A stretch of 64,000 bases of DNA from Variovorax terrae. Its GTDB lineage: Bacteria > Pseudomonadota > Gammaproteobacteria > Burkholderiales > Burkholderiaceae_C. The DNA lies in the NCBI RefSeq assembly GCF_022809125.1, contig NZ_JALGBI010000001.1, forward strand, positions 2,418,001 to 2,482,000. The letters run 5' to 3'. Below the pieces are notes generated by a model. It was given only the letters and a program-made list of their open reading frames with translations, ran no database searches and had not been told where the DNA came from. A program made the position numbers and the translations under genes. Every line of letters starts with the position of its first letter. Position 1 is the stretch's first letter. Positions 26,664 to 40,108 of the stretch are shown piece after piece.

Positions 26664-27389
26664 TCACTCCAGCCAGGTCGTGAACTGCTCCACCGGCACG
26701 CGCGGCGTGTGGAAGCTGTTCACGCGCTCGGCTTCGTCGGCGTAGCCGAGCGCCATGCCGCACACCAGCAGCTCCTCGGGGCCCGCGCCGATGTGCGGCA
26801 GGATGATCCTGGCGAAGGGGTTCCAGGCCGCCTGCGGGCAGGTGTGCAGGCCGCGCGCGCGCGCGGCCACCATGATGCCCTGCAGGAACATGCCGTAGTC
26901 CACCAGCGAGCCGCGCCCCATCACGCGTTCGAGGGTGAACATCAGGCCGACCGGCGCATCGAAGAACTTGAAGTTGCGGTGATGCTGGGCATGCATCCGG
27001 TCCTTGTCGCCCTTGGTGATGCCGAGCAGCCCATACAGGCCCCAGCCGTTCTCGCGGCGGCGGTCGATGTAGGGCGACACCCATTTCTCGGGGTAGTAGT
27101 CGTAGGCCTCGCGGTACTCGGCGGCCAGCGCGGGATCGGCATAGACCGCGTCATGCGCGGCGCAGACCTTCTGGACCAGGCTGTCGCGACTCTCGCCCTG
27201 CAGCACGTAAACCTTCCACGGCTGGGTGTTGGTGCCGCTGGCCGCGCGGCTGGCCACGCGCAGGATGTCGGTGATCTGCTCGCGCGGCACGACGCGAGGC
27301 AGAAAGGCGCGCGCCGAGAAGCGGCTCTCGATGGCCGCGTCCACGCTGGCCGGATCTTCGACAACGGTACTGACCTGCAATGACTTCAC
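26664..27389 (-). CDS. Nitroreductase-family FMN oxidoreductase
   Basis: A 241-residue protein of the nitroreductase fold. The FMN-binding start R-F-S-A-R-A-F and ASRAASGTNTQPWKVYVL are typical, as is the late GAGPEELLVCGMALGYAD. Likely a NAD(P)H-dependent reductase; substrate is unknown. The start is GTG at 27389, 8 bases after GGAG, and it overlaps the thioesterase stop (GTGA). The fused Liv permease gene follows 7 bp downstream. Confidence 0.9.
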   Translation of the reverse strand: MKSLQVSTVVEDPASVDAAIESRFSARAFLPRVVPREQITDILRVASRAASGTNTQPWKVYVLQGESRDSLVQKVCAAHDAVYADPALAAEYREAYDYYPEKWVSPYIDRRRENGWGLYGLLGITKGDKDRMHAQHHRNFKFFDAPVGLMFTLERVMGRGSLVDYGMFLQGIMVAARARGLHTCPQAAWNPFARIILPHIGAGPEELLVCGMALGYADEAERVNSFHTPRVPVEQFTTWLE

Positions 27390-27832
27390 GCGAGTTTCTC
27401 CAGAACGGATTGAAGGGCGGCCGGCAGCGGCACCGGGCGGCGGCTGGCCTTGTCCACATACACATGCACGAAATGGCCTTTGGCCGCAGTCAGCGGCTCG
27501 CCCTCGGCGAACAGGCCGACCTCGTAGCGCACACTCGAGCGCCCCCGATGCGCCACGCGCAGGCCGGCATCCACGTTCTGCGGAAAGGCCAGCGAAGCGA
27601 AGTAGTTGCACTGGGTCTCGATCACCAGGCCGATGGTGTCGCCCTGATGGATGTCGAGCACGCCCTGCTCGATCAGGTGCGCATTGACCACCGTGTCGAA
27701 CCAGCTGTAGTAGACGACGTTGTTGACATGGCCGTAGGCGTCGTTGTCCATCCAGCGGGTGCCGATGCGGCGAAACGCCTTGTAGGCGCTGCGCGGCTCG
27801 GGCTGGGGTTTCGGGGGAATGGTCTCGCTCAT
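27386..27832 (-). CDS. Hotdog-fold acyl-CoA thioesterase
   Basis: A 148-residue 4-hydroxybenzoyl-CoA thioesterase/YbgC-type protein. The catalytic Asp motif RWMDNDAYGHVNNVVYYSWFD is present near residues 27-46. It hydrolyses acyl-CoA thioesters; chain specificity cannot be read. It is the first gene of a five-gene minus-strand run continuing through the nitroreductase to the Liv transporter genes. Confidence 0.9.
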   Translation of the reverse strand: MSETIPPKPQPEPRSAYKAFRRIGTRWMDNDAYGHVNNVVYYSWFDTVVNAHLIEQGVLDIHQGDTIGLVIETQCNYFASLAFPQNVDAGLRVAHRGRSSVRYEVGLFAEGEPLTAAKGHFVHVYVDKASRRPVPLPAALQSVLEKLA

Positions 27833-28039
27833 CGGGCCTGATTCTGCCAGCGCCCGGGCCTCGGGGCCGGCTCAGGCGGCAGGGTGATCTGGGCCGGCTC
27901 ATGAACCAGCGCCGGCTGGCCACCGGGAAACGCGGGCCTTCGGGCAGCGACACGATGAAGCAGCCCCTGTGGCATGCGAGCCTGCCGGCATTGTGTCCGG
28001 CCCATGAAAACCGCGGCCTCTAGGAGTTCGTCTCTAAAT

Positions 28040-28113
28040 TGCTGCATTGCAGCATAAAGGGCTTGCAAAGAGCCGGCGCCGCCCTATACTTCGATCCATG
28101 CTGCACTGCAACA
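28040..28113 (+). promoter_or_regulatory. Phasin promoter with two PhaR-like operators
   Basis: TTGCAA (28063-28068) and TATACT (28085-28090) are spaced by 16 bp. A perfect TGCTGCA-T-TGCAGCA palindrome lies at 28040-28054, and a one-mismatch copy TGCTGCA-C-TGCAACA at 28099-28113, centred about +9. The CTGC-N3-GCAG core matches the site reported for the PHB-sensing repressor PhaR. The rest of 27833-28183 shows no gene. Confidence 0.7.
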
Positions 28114-28183
28114 TAAATCGGTCCCAAGCCGTAGCTCAGCGCAGTTAGTGACAGTCCACCAACCCCTCTCATTGGAGTTTCAT

Positions 28184-28732
28184 ATGTCTCTTACCGCTGA
28201 ACAAATCCTGGCCGCCCAGAAAGCCAACGTCGAAACCCTGTTCGGTCTGACCAGCAAGGCCTTCGAAGGCGTCGAAAAACTGGTTGAACTGAACGTGACC
28301 GCCTCCAAGGCCGCCCTGAGCGAAGCCGCCGGCCACACCCAGGCCGTGCTGGGCGTGAAGGATGCCCAGGAGCTGCTGGCCCTGCAGGCCTCCCTGTTCC
28401 AGCCCCTGGCTGAAAAGACCGCCGCCTACAGCCGCCACCTGTATGACATCGCTTCGAGCACGGGCGCCGAATTCGGCAAGGCTTTCGAAGCCAAGACCGC
28501 CGAAGCCCAGAAGGCCTTCGTGGGCCTGGTCGACAATGCCGCCAAGAACGCCCCCGCCGGCTCCGAAACCGCCGTGGCCGTGATGAAGAGCGCCGTGGCC
28601 GCCGCCAACAACGCGTTCGAATCCGTGCAAAAGGCCGTGAAGCAAGCGACCGACGTGGCCGAAGCCAACTTCAACGCCGTGGCCACGACCGCCGTCAACG
28701 CGGCCAAGACCACCACCGCCAAGAAGCGCTAA
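28184..28732 (+). CDS. phaP: Phasin (PHA granule-associated protein)
   Basis: A 182-residue alanine-rich, helical, amphipathic protein of the phasin family that coats polyhydroxybutyrate granules. It starts [37 protein letters not shown], the usual phasin opening, and ends in a Lys-rich tail (TTTAKKR). GGAG lies 7 bases before the ATG. Codon use looks strongly biased, as for highly expressed genes. Two PhaR-like sites precede it, and a bktB thiolase gene in the window supports PHB metabolism. Confidence 0.94.
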   Translation: MSLTAEQILAAQKANVETLFGLTSKAFEGVEKLVELNVTASKAALSEAAGHTQAVLGVKDAQELLALQASLFQPLAEKTAAYSRHLYDIASSTGAEFGKAFEAKTAEAQKAFVGLVDNAAKNAPAGSETAVAVMKSAVAAANNAFESVQKAVKQATDVAEANFNAVATTAVNAAKTTTAKKR

Positions 28733-28794
28733 GCCCTCCCGCCGCAGCGGTGCCGGCCTTGAAACCGGCATCCCTGCCCCCAGTTTTTTTGTGG

Positions 28795-28952
28795 AGCGGG
28801 AACTCTACACATCGACGGGCATCTATTCGATACTCCCGTTGACTCGGAACCTCAGCAATGGGAGTTCCTTCAGGTTGTCTCCTCGGGTCCTTTCGATACC
28901 CTCGGGTTCAGGGATCCCTTCAAGGCCCAGTTTCACGACTGGGCCTTTTTTT
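28795..28952 (+). ncRNA. Candidate structured RNA or phasin 3' UTR element
   Basis: Outer arms GGAACTC and GAGTTCC (about 28799 and 28863) enclose a hairpin TCGACGGG / CCCGTTGA, and the region ends in a strong intrinsic terminator. No ORF with coding character is visible. It may be a separate small RNA or a processed 3' UTR of the phasin mRNA. No known family was recognised. Confidence 0.35.
28922..28952 (+). terminator. Intrinsic terminator between phasin and patatin genes
   Basis: AGGCCCAG (28923-28930) and CTGGGCCT (28939-28946) form a perfect stem with an 8-nt loop, followed by a T-run. It overlaps the last codon of the convergent patatin gene. Confidence 0.9.
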
Positions 28953-29901
28953 ATCTGGCCTTGGCCAGCAGTTCGGCCTGGAGCCTTGGCAGCAGTTGCT
29001 GCATGGCCGCGCGCCCGGCCTCGATGGCACGGCGCCGGGCCGTGAAATCGGCGCTTTTCACGCCCGCCAGCGCAGGCCGCACCACGAGGTCCGCCTCCCG
29101 CAGCTCGTAGTTGTTGATGCTCTTGCCCATGATGGCGAAGGTCTGCAACAGGATCTGCAGCGTGTCGCCGGCCGGGTTGCCCTCGGGCGCGCTGGAAATG
29201 TCCACGGCGATCACCAGCTCGGCCCCCATCTGCCGCGCAAAGCGCACCGGCACGGGCGACACCAGCCCGCCGTCCACGTACTCATGCCCCGAGATCTTCA
29301 CCGGCTGGAACACCGCCGGCACGGCGCTCGAGGCCCGCACCGCCGTGCCGGTGTCGCCGCGCTGGAACAACATGCCCTGCCCGCTGTTCAGGTCGGTCGC
29401 CACGATGCCCAGCGGCAGCGCCATGTTCTCGATCAGCCGGTTGCCCACGGCGGCATTGACGTAGCGCGCCAGGGCTTCGCCGCGCAGCATGCCGCGATTG
29501 AAGAGAGGCAGCGTCCAGTCGGTGAACGCGGCCTCTTCCATGGTTTCGGCCACCTGCTGCAGCTGCGCGCCGGTCTTGCCGCTGGCGTAGAGCGAGGCCA
29601 CGAGGCTGCCCGCCGAGGTGCCCACCACGTAATCGGGCCGAATCCCGGCCTCCTCCAGCACCTGGATCACGCCCACATGGGCGAAGCCGCGCGCCGCGCC
29701 GCCGCCCAGTGCCAGGCCGATCCGCGGCGGGCGCTTGGGCGTCGAGGGGGTGGCCATAGGCGGCTCGGCCGGCGCCACCTCGACCGGCTTGGAGGCGCAG
29801 CCTGCCAGCGCCAACCCCAGCAGAACGGCGCCCAGCCAGGACCAGAGCCCCTGCAAAGTGCCCTGTTTTATATTAAGAATGATTCGCGTTTGCTTTATCA
29901 T
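28951..29901 (-). CDS. Patatin-like phospholipase, lipoprotein
   Basis: A protein of up to 316 residues of the patatin / RssA group. The oxyanion motif GLALGGGAARGFAHVG, the nucleophile elbow G-T-S-A-G (VVGTSAGSLVASLYASG) and the catalytic Asp in HEYVDGGLVSPVPV are all present. A lipobox L-A-G-C follows a hydrophobic stretch. With ATG at 29901 the signal peptide has a long n-region and the Fur-like box lies inside the gene; TTG at 29856 gives a compact 20-residue lipoprotein signal and is a serious alternative. It acts on phospholipids or lysophospholipids in the envelope. It is divergent from the ferric-iron binding protein gene. Confidence 0.88.
   Translation of the reverse strand: MIKQTRIILNIKQGTLQGLWSWLGAVLLGLALAGCASKPVEVAPAEPPMATPSTPKRPPRIGLALGGGAARGFAHVGVIQVLEEAGIRPDYVVGTSAGSLVASLYASGKTGAQLQQVAETMEEAAFTDWTLPLFNRGMLRGEALARYVNAAVGNRLIENMALPLGIVATDLNSGQGMLFQRGDTGTAVRASSAVPAVFQPVKISGHEYVDGGLVSPVPVRFARQMGAELVIAVDISSAPEGNPAGDTLQILLQTFAIMGKSINNYELREADLVVRPALAGVKSADFTARRRAIEAGRAAMQQLLPRLQAELLAKAR
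29873..29891. promoter_or_regulatory. Fur-like box in the fbpA / patatin divergent region
   Basis: Read on the minus strand, AAACGCGAATCATTCTTAA resembles Fur boxes seen upstream of iron-uptake genes in beta-proteobacteria. It lies 46 bases before the start of an iron-binding-protein gene in an A/T-rich patch. The call rests on pattern and context only. Confidence 0.5.
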
Positions 29902-29937
29902 GCTGCCGTTTGCATCCATTTCCAAGGAAAAGTACCC

Positions 29938-30984
29938 ATGCTCAAACGTGCTGCCCGCCTCGCCTCCGCCGCGCTGCTGCTTTCCGCCGGCGCCGCCTCG
30001 GCCCAGGAACAGGTCGTCAACCTGTACTCGGCCCGCCACTATTCCACCGACGAGGCCCTGTACAGCAACTTCACCAAGGCAACCGGGATCAAGGTCAACC
30101 GGGTTGATTCGGACGATGCCGGCATTCTCGCGCGGCTGAAGGCCGAGGGTACCGCGTCGCCGGCCGACGTGATCCTGCTGGTCGATGCCGCCCGCCTGTA
30201 CCAGGGCGAGGCCAACGGCCTGTTCCTGCCGGTCAAGTCCGCGGTGCTGGACGAGGTCATCCCCGCCAACCTGCGCAGCAAGCCGGCGGCCGACGGCGGC
30301 ATTTCCTGGTTCGGCCTCTCCACCCGCGCGCGCATCGTGGTGTACGACAAGATCAAGGTCAAGAAGGAGGATGTCGACACCTACGAGAAGCTGGCCGACC
30401 CGCGCAACAAGGGCAAGCTCTGCATCCGCTCGGGCTCCCACCCTTACAACCTGAGCCTGTTCGGCGCCGTAACCGAGCACCTGGGCGACGTCAAGGCCGA
30501 AGAATGGCTCAAGGGCCTCGCCGCCAACATGGCGCGCGACCCGAAGGGCGGCGACACCGACCAGATCAAGGCCGTGGCGGCCGGCGAATGCCAGATCGCC
30601 GTCACCAACAGCTACTACCTCGCGCGCATCATGCGCTCCAGCAACCCCGAAGACCGCGTCGTGGCCGACCGCGTGGGCGTGGTCTTCCCGAACCAGAACT
30701 CCTGGGGTACCCACCTGAACATCGCCGGCGGCGCCGTGGCGAAGTATTCCAAGAACCCCGCCAACGCCGTGAAGTTCCTCGAGTACCTGGCCAGCCCCGA
30801 GGCCCAGAACTACTTCGCCAACGGCAACAACGAGTGGCCCGCCGCCAAGGGCGTGGTCACCAGCAACGCGGCCCTCAAGGCCATGACCGGCGGCTCGTTC
30901 AAGAGCGAGACCATTCCGATCAGCGCGGTGGGCGCCAACCAGACCAAGGTGCAGCAGATGCTGGACCGGGTGGGGTTCAAGTAA
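29938..30984 (+). CDS. Ferric-iron ABC transporter substrate-binding protein
   Basis: A 348-residue FbpA/FutA-type periplasmic protein. A Sec signal peptide ends at A-S-A-Q (about residue 22). The mature start EQVVNLYSARHYSTDEALY is the family pattern, and a Tyr pair in VTNSYYLARIM supplies iron ligands. The ribosome site AAGGAAA precedes the ATG by 7 bases. No cognate permease or ATPase is next to it; a strong terminator follows. Iron regulation is inferred from the Fur-like box. Confidence 0.9.
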   Translation: MLKRAARLASAALLLSAGAASAQEQVVNLYSARHYSTDEALYSNFTKATGIKVNRVDSDDAGILARLKAEGTASPADVILLVDAARLYQGEANGLFLPVKSAVLDEVIPANLRSKPAADGGISWFGLSTRARIVVYDKIKVKKEDVDTYEKLADPRNKGKLCIRSGSHPYNLSLFGAVTEHLGDVKAEEWLKGLAANMARDPKGGDTDQIKAVAAGECQIAVTNSYYLARIMRSSNPEDRVVADRVGVVFPNQNSWGTHLNIAGGAVAKYSKNPANAVKFLEYLASPEAQNYFANGNNEWPAAKGVVTSNAALKAMTGGSFKSETIPISAVGANQTKVQQMLDRVGFK

Positions 30985-31060
30985 GGACGCGAAGCGAAGG
31001 GCCGCGCAGCGGCCGGCGAGCACGGCGCCCTCGATGAGCGTCACGCAAGTGCCCTGCCCC

Positions 31061-31085
31061 AGCCCGTCCCCGTGCGGGCTTTTTT
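31061..31085 (+). terminator. Intrinsic terminator of the iron-binding protein gene
   Basis: AGCCCG (31061-31066) and CGGGCT (31075-31080) form a stem with an 8-nt loop, followed by a T-run. Confidence 0.85.
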
Positions 31086-31097
31086 GTGCGCCATAAT

Positions 31098-31117
31098 TGA
31101 CGTTAACGTAAACGTCA
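31098..31117 (+). promoter_or_regulatory. ACGT-rich palindromic operator before the SDR gene
   Basis: The arms TGACGTT and AACGTCA are perfect, with a 6-bp spacer AACGTA. CATAAT at 31092-31097 directly upstream can serve as the -10, so a bound protein would repress. From memory it resembles sites of MerR-type LiuR regulators of branched-chain amino acid and acyl-CoA breakdown. Confidence 0.6.
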
Positions 31118-31132
31118 CATCAGGAGACTTTC

Positions 31133-31891
31133 ATGCAGATCCAGGGCAAGGTTTTCATCGTCACGGGCGGCGCTTCGGGCCTGGGCGAAGGCACGGCGCG
31201 CATGCTGGCAGCCCAAGGCGGCACCGTGGTGATCGCCGACATGCAGGCGGACAAGGGCGAGGCCGTGGCCCGCGAGATCGGCGGCGCCTTCGTGAAGTGC
31301 GACGTGAGCCAGGAGGCCGACGGCCAGGCCGTGGTGGCCAAGGCCGTGTCGCTGGGCAAGCTCATGGGCCTGGTCAACTGCGCGGGCATCGCGCCGGCCG
31401 AAAAGACGGTGGGCAAGAACGGCCCGCATTCGCTGGCGGTGTTCAGCAAGACCGTCATGGTCAACCTGGTGGGCAGCTTCAATATGATCCGCCTGGCCGC
31501 CGACGCCATGTGCAGGAACGAGCCCGAGTCCACCGGCGAGCGCGGCGTGCTGATCTCCACCGCCAGCGTGGCGGCCTACGACGGCCAGATCGGCCAGGCC
31601 GCCTACAGCGCCTCCAAGGGCGGCGTGGTGGGCATGACGCTGCCGATCGCGCGCGACCTGGCGCGCAATGGCATCCGCAACATGACCATCGCCCCCGGCA
31701 TCTTCGGCACGCCCATGCTGTTCGGCATGCCCCAGGAGGTGCAGGACGCGCTGGCCGCCAGCGTGCCCTTCCCCTCGCGCCTGGGCACGCCCGAGGACTA
31801 CGCCAGGCTGGCCCGGCACATCATCGAGAACGACATGCTCAACGGCGAGGTGATCCGCCTGGACGGCGCGATCCGCCTCGCGCCGCGCTGA
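31133..31891 (+). CDS. SDR-family 3-hydroxyacyl-CoA dehydrogenase (HSD17B10 type)
   Basis: A 252-residue short-chain dehydrogenase. The cofactor motif is TGGASGLG (11-18), with D36 in VVIADMQ indicating NAD preference, then NCAG, Ser in STASVAAY, and the active-site Y-S-A-S-K. The C-terminal [14 protein letters not shown] pattern is characteristic of type II 3-hydroxyacyl-CoA or 2-methyl-3-hydroxybutyryl-CoA dehydrogenases, used in isoleucine or fatty acid degradation. AGGAG is 7 bases before the ATG. Confidence 0.9.
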   Translation: MQIQGKVFIVTGGASGLGEGTARMLAAQGGTVVIADMQADKGEAVAREIGGAFVKCDVSQEADGQAVVAKAVSLGKLMGLVNCAGIAPAEKTVGKNGPHSLAVFSKTVMVNLVGSFNMIRLAADAMCRNEPESTGERGVLISTASVAAYDGQIGQAAYSASKGGVVGMTLPIARDLARNGIRNMTIAPGIFGTPMLFGMPQEVQDALAASVPFPSRLGTPEDYARLARHIIENDMLNGEVIRLDGAIRLAPR

Positions 31892-31971
31892 AGCGCCGGC
31901 ACGGCCTCGGCGCCTCCTGACCCGCGAACGGGTCTGCCGGGCTAATATCGCCCACGACTTCAGGAGGTGCC

Positions 31972-33795
31972 ATGAAACATACGCTCGGCTCGATCACGGT
32001 GGCGGCCCTGCTCACCGCCTGCGCTGCCACGCCGCCCAGCTTCACCTATACCGTGCCGCCGCAGCCCGAGGGCTCCTGGGGCTACACCGACAAGCCCGGC
32101 TGGGCCACCACCCGGTTCGCCGCGGCGGCTGCCAACCCGCTGGCCACCGACGCCGGCTACCAGGTGCTCAAGGCCGGCGGCTCGGCCATCGACGCCGCGG
32201 TCGCCATGCAGATGGTGCTGACCCTGGTGGAGCCGCAATCCAGCGGCATCGGCGGCGGCGCCTTCCTGCTGCACTACAACGGCAAGGACGTCGAGGCCTT
32301 CGACGGGCGCGAGACGGCGCCCGCGGCGGCCAATGAAAAGCTCTTCCTCGGCGCCGACGGCAAGCCCCTGCCGTTCTACGACGCCGTGGTGGGCGGCCGC
32401 TCGGTCGGCGTGCCGGGCGCGGTGCGCATGCTCGAGATGGCACACCAGCAGTACGGCAGGCTGCCCTGGGCCAAGCTGTTCGAGCCTGCGATCACGCTGG
32501 CCGAGGGTGGCTTCAAGATCAGCACACGCCTTTACATGCAGATCAGGAACGACGCCCACCTCAAGAAGGACCCGGTCGCCGCCGCCTACTTCTACAAGCC
32601 CGACGGCGATGCGCGCGACGCCGGCTTCAACCTGCGCAACCCGGAACTGGCCGCCACGCTGAGGAAGATCGCCGCCGAGGGCGCCAAGGGCCTGCTCGAA
32701 GGCGAGGTGGCGCAGGCCATCGTCGACAAGGTGCAGAAACACCCCACCAACCCCGGCCAGCTCACGCTGGCCGACCTGGCCGGCTACCAGGCCCGGAAGC
32801 GCTCGCCGATCTGCCACGACTACCGGGTGAGTGCCAACGACTACCGCATCTGCGGCTTCCCGCCGCCCGGCTCGGGCGCAATTGCCATCGGCCAGATCCT
32901 GGGCATGCTGAACAACACCAACGCCGCCAGCCTGCCCTTGGCCGCCGGCTTGGGCGGCACGCCCGGCAGCAGCAGCCCGGCGCCCTCGGCCGACTGGCTG
33001 CACCTGTACACCGAGGCCTCGCGCCTGGCCTTCGCCGACCGCGCGCAGTACCTGGGCGACCCTGACTTCGTGCAGCCGCCCGCCGGCAGCTGGATGAGCC
33101 TGCTGGCGCCCGGCTACCTGGCCGAGCGCGCCCGGCTGATCGGTGCGCAGAGCATGAAGGTGGCCCAGCCCGGCGTGCCCGGCGCCGTGAAGACCAGCTA
33201 CGCGCCCATGCCCGAGCAGATCGAGCACGGCACTTCGCACCTCAGCATCGTCGACGCCTATGGCAATTCGGTCGCCATGACCACGACGGTGGAAGACGCG
33301 TTTGGCGCGCGCCAGATGGTCAAGGGCTTCCTGCTGAACAACGAGCTGACCGATTTCAGCTTCGCCCCCGCCGACGCCCAGGGCCAGCCGATCGCCAACC
33401 GCGTTCAGCCCGGCAAGCGTCCGCGCTCCTCGATGGCACCCACCCTGGTGTTCGACAAGGCCACCGGCCAGCTCGTGATGAGCACCGGCAGCATGGGCGG
33501 CCCGCTGATCATCCACTCCACGGCCAAGACGCTGTACGGCGTGCTCAACTGGGGCCTGCTGCCGCAGCAGGCGGTCAACCTGCCCAACTTCGGCACCTTC
33601 AACGGGCCCACGCTGCTGGAGCAGAACCGCTTCCCGCCGGCCACGGTGCAGGCGCTGCAGGCCCGCGGCCACGAGGTGCGCGAGCAGGAACTGGGCAGCG
33701 GTGTGCAGGCCATCACGCGCGGCCAGATCCACGGCCAGCCGGTGTGGCTCGGCGGCGCCGATCCGCGCCGCGAAGGCACCGTGGAAGGCGACTGA
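31972..33795 (+). CDS. ggt: Gamma-glutamyltransferase, lipoprotein
   Basis: A 607-residue N-terminal nucleophile hydrolase that removes or transfers the gamma-glutamyl group of glutathione. The proenzyme is cleaved before Thr421 in EHGTSHLSIVDAYGNSVAMT. The glutamate-binding Arg (FDGRETAP) and the GSMGGPLI oxyanion region are present. The N-terminal signal ends in L-L-T-A-C, so it is probably a lipoprotein rather than a free periplasmic enzyme. AGGAGG precedes the ATG by 5 bases. Confidence 0.93.
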   Translation: MKHTLGSITVAALLTACAATPPSFTYTVPPQPEGSWGYTDKPGWATTRFAAAAANPLATDAGYQVLKAGGSAIDAAVAMQMVLTLVEPQSSGIGGGAFLLHYNGKDVEAFDGRETAPAAANEKLFLGADGKPLPFYDAVVGGRSVGVPGAVRMLEMAHQQYGRLPWAKLFEPAITLAEGGFKISTRLYMQIRNDAHLKKDPVAAAYFYKPDGDARDAGFNLRNPELAATLRKIAAEGAKGLLEGEVAQAIVDKVQKHPTNPGQLTLADLAGYQARKRSPICHDYRVSANDYRICGFPPPGSGAIAIGQILGMLNNTNAASLPLAAGLGGTPGSSSPAPSADWLHLYTEASRLAFADRAQYLGDPDFVQPPAGSWMSLLAPGYLAERARLIGAQSMKVAQPGVPGAVKTSYAPMPEQIEHGTSHLSIVDAYGNSVAMTTTVEDAFGARQMVKGFLLNNELTDFSFAPADAQGQPIANRVQPGKRPRSSMAPTLVFDKATGQLVMSTGSMGGPLIIHSTAKTLYGVLNWGLLPQQAVNLPNFGTFNGPTLLEQNRFPPATVQALQARGHEVREQELGSGVQAITRGQIHGQPVWLGGADPRREGTVEGD

Positions 33796-33799
33796 ACGC

Positions 33800-33868
33800 T
33801 TTTTTTGAACTAAATCAGCCCAATGTCCAGGCGGGGTGGTCATTCCTTGCTATTAAAAGAGGAGCAAC
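33800..33868 (+). repeat. Dispersed stem-loop repeat, copy C
   Basis: T-run, GAACTAAATCAGCCC, AATGTCCAGG, GGTGGTCATTCC, TTGCTATTAAAAGAGGAGCAAC. It lies just after the ggt stop and before the convergent gene remnant. Confidence 0.75.
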
Positions 33869-33882
33869 CGCCCAGTACAGCC

Positions 33883-34041
33883 TCACTCCGGCTGGATGCC
33901 GGCGTCGCGGATCTGGCGGCCCCACTTGTCGAGCTGGTCGCGCACGAAGCGCTGGAACGGCTCGCCGGTCGGCAGGCCGGGCTCCATGCCCATGATGCGC
34001 AGGCGCTCGATCAGGTCGGTCGGTCCGCTGGTGCGGCTCAT
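33883..34041 (-). pseudogene. C-terminal remnant of a Bug (TctC-type) binding protein gene
   Basis: The 52 codons ending at TGA read as the usual Bug C-terminus: an LxxMGMEPG stretch, then EPFQRFVRDQLDKWGRQIRDAG, closing I-Q-P-E. Upstream of about 34041 the frame no longer resembles the family, so most of the gene has been lost. The stretch 34042-34223 shows no recognisable gene. Confidence 0.55.
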
Positions 34042-34223
34042 GGGCGCACCCACGACCAGCGCGAAGGCGATGCCCTGCAGCACCAGCGGCGCCGCCACCG
34101 AGAGCGTGTCGGGCGCGGTCAGCGTGTGTTCGGTGTGCGCGGCAGCGGCAGCCGCGGCACCAGGGCGCGGCGTTCCGGCTCGCCGGAGCGGTCGAATCTC
34201 AAAAAAAGGGAGTGGCCGGCCCG

Positions 34224-37598
<3,375 letters not shown>

Positions 37599-37601
37599 CG
37601 A

Positions 37602-39770
<2,169 letters not shown>

Positions 39771-39976
39771 CGCACTTACCCCCTGAATACCATCGGCGGG
39801 CCCCAGGTTTCGCCTTCCCCGCGAAACCCCGTCCCCACTGACACCGCAGCGCCTGCTAGGCCGCTCCTCCTTGCTGCGGCCGGCACCCACTCGCGATTGC
39901 ATCCGCCAAGCCCGGGCACTGGCGCCCCATGACGTCAGGGCGATCCGGTGTCCGCGAAGCTTCGGCAGCAGCAGGC

Positions 39977-40020
39977 TGCCCCGTCTGTGAGCCTTTGGCT
40001 TCTTTTGTGCCGACGGGGCA
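39977..40020. repeat. Long inverted repeat in the leader of the signalling operon
   Basis: TGCCCCGTC (39977-39985) and GACGGGGCA (40012-40020) are perfect 9-bp arms around a 26-nt spacer that itself holds a small AGCC/GGCT hairpin. It lies 207-250 bases upstream of the receiver-cyclase-kinase start and past the ligase stop. No T-run follows, so a regulatory leader or operator is as likely as a terminator. Nothing else is recognised in 39771-40108. Confidence 0.5.
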
Positions 40021-40108
40021 ACTGCGACGACATTTTGTTACAAGGAGCGCGCTTGTCAAGCCTCCAAATTGGAAAGCTCGGGCCCTGGGAGGGGGCGCGC
40101 CAGCGGTC

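Noticed and set aside
28124..28150. A tRNA-like stretch (GTAGCTCAGCGCAGTTAG) before the phasin gene
   Set aside because: It resembles a D-arm, but no acceptor, anticodon or T-arm can be built around it.
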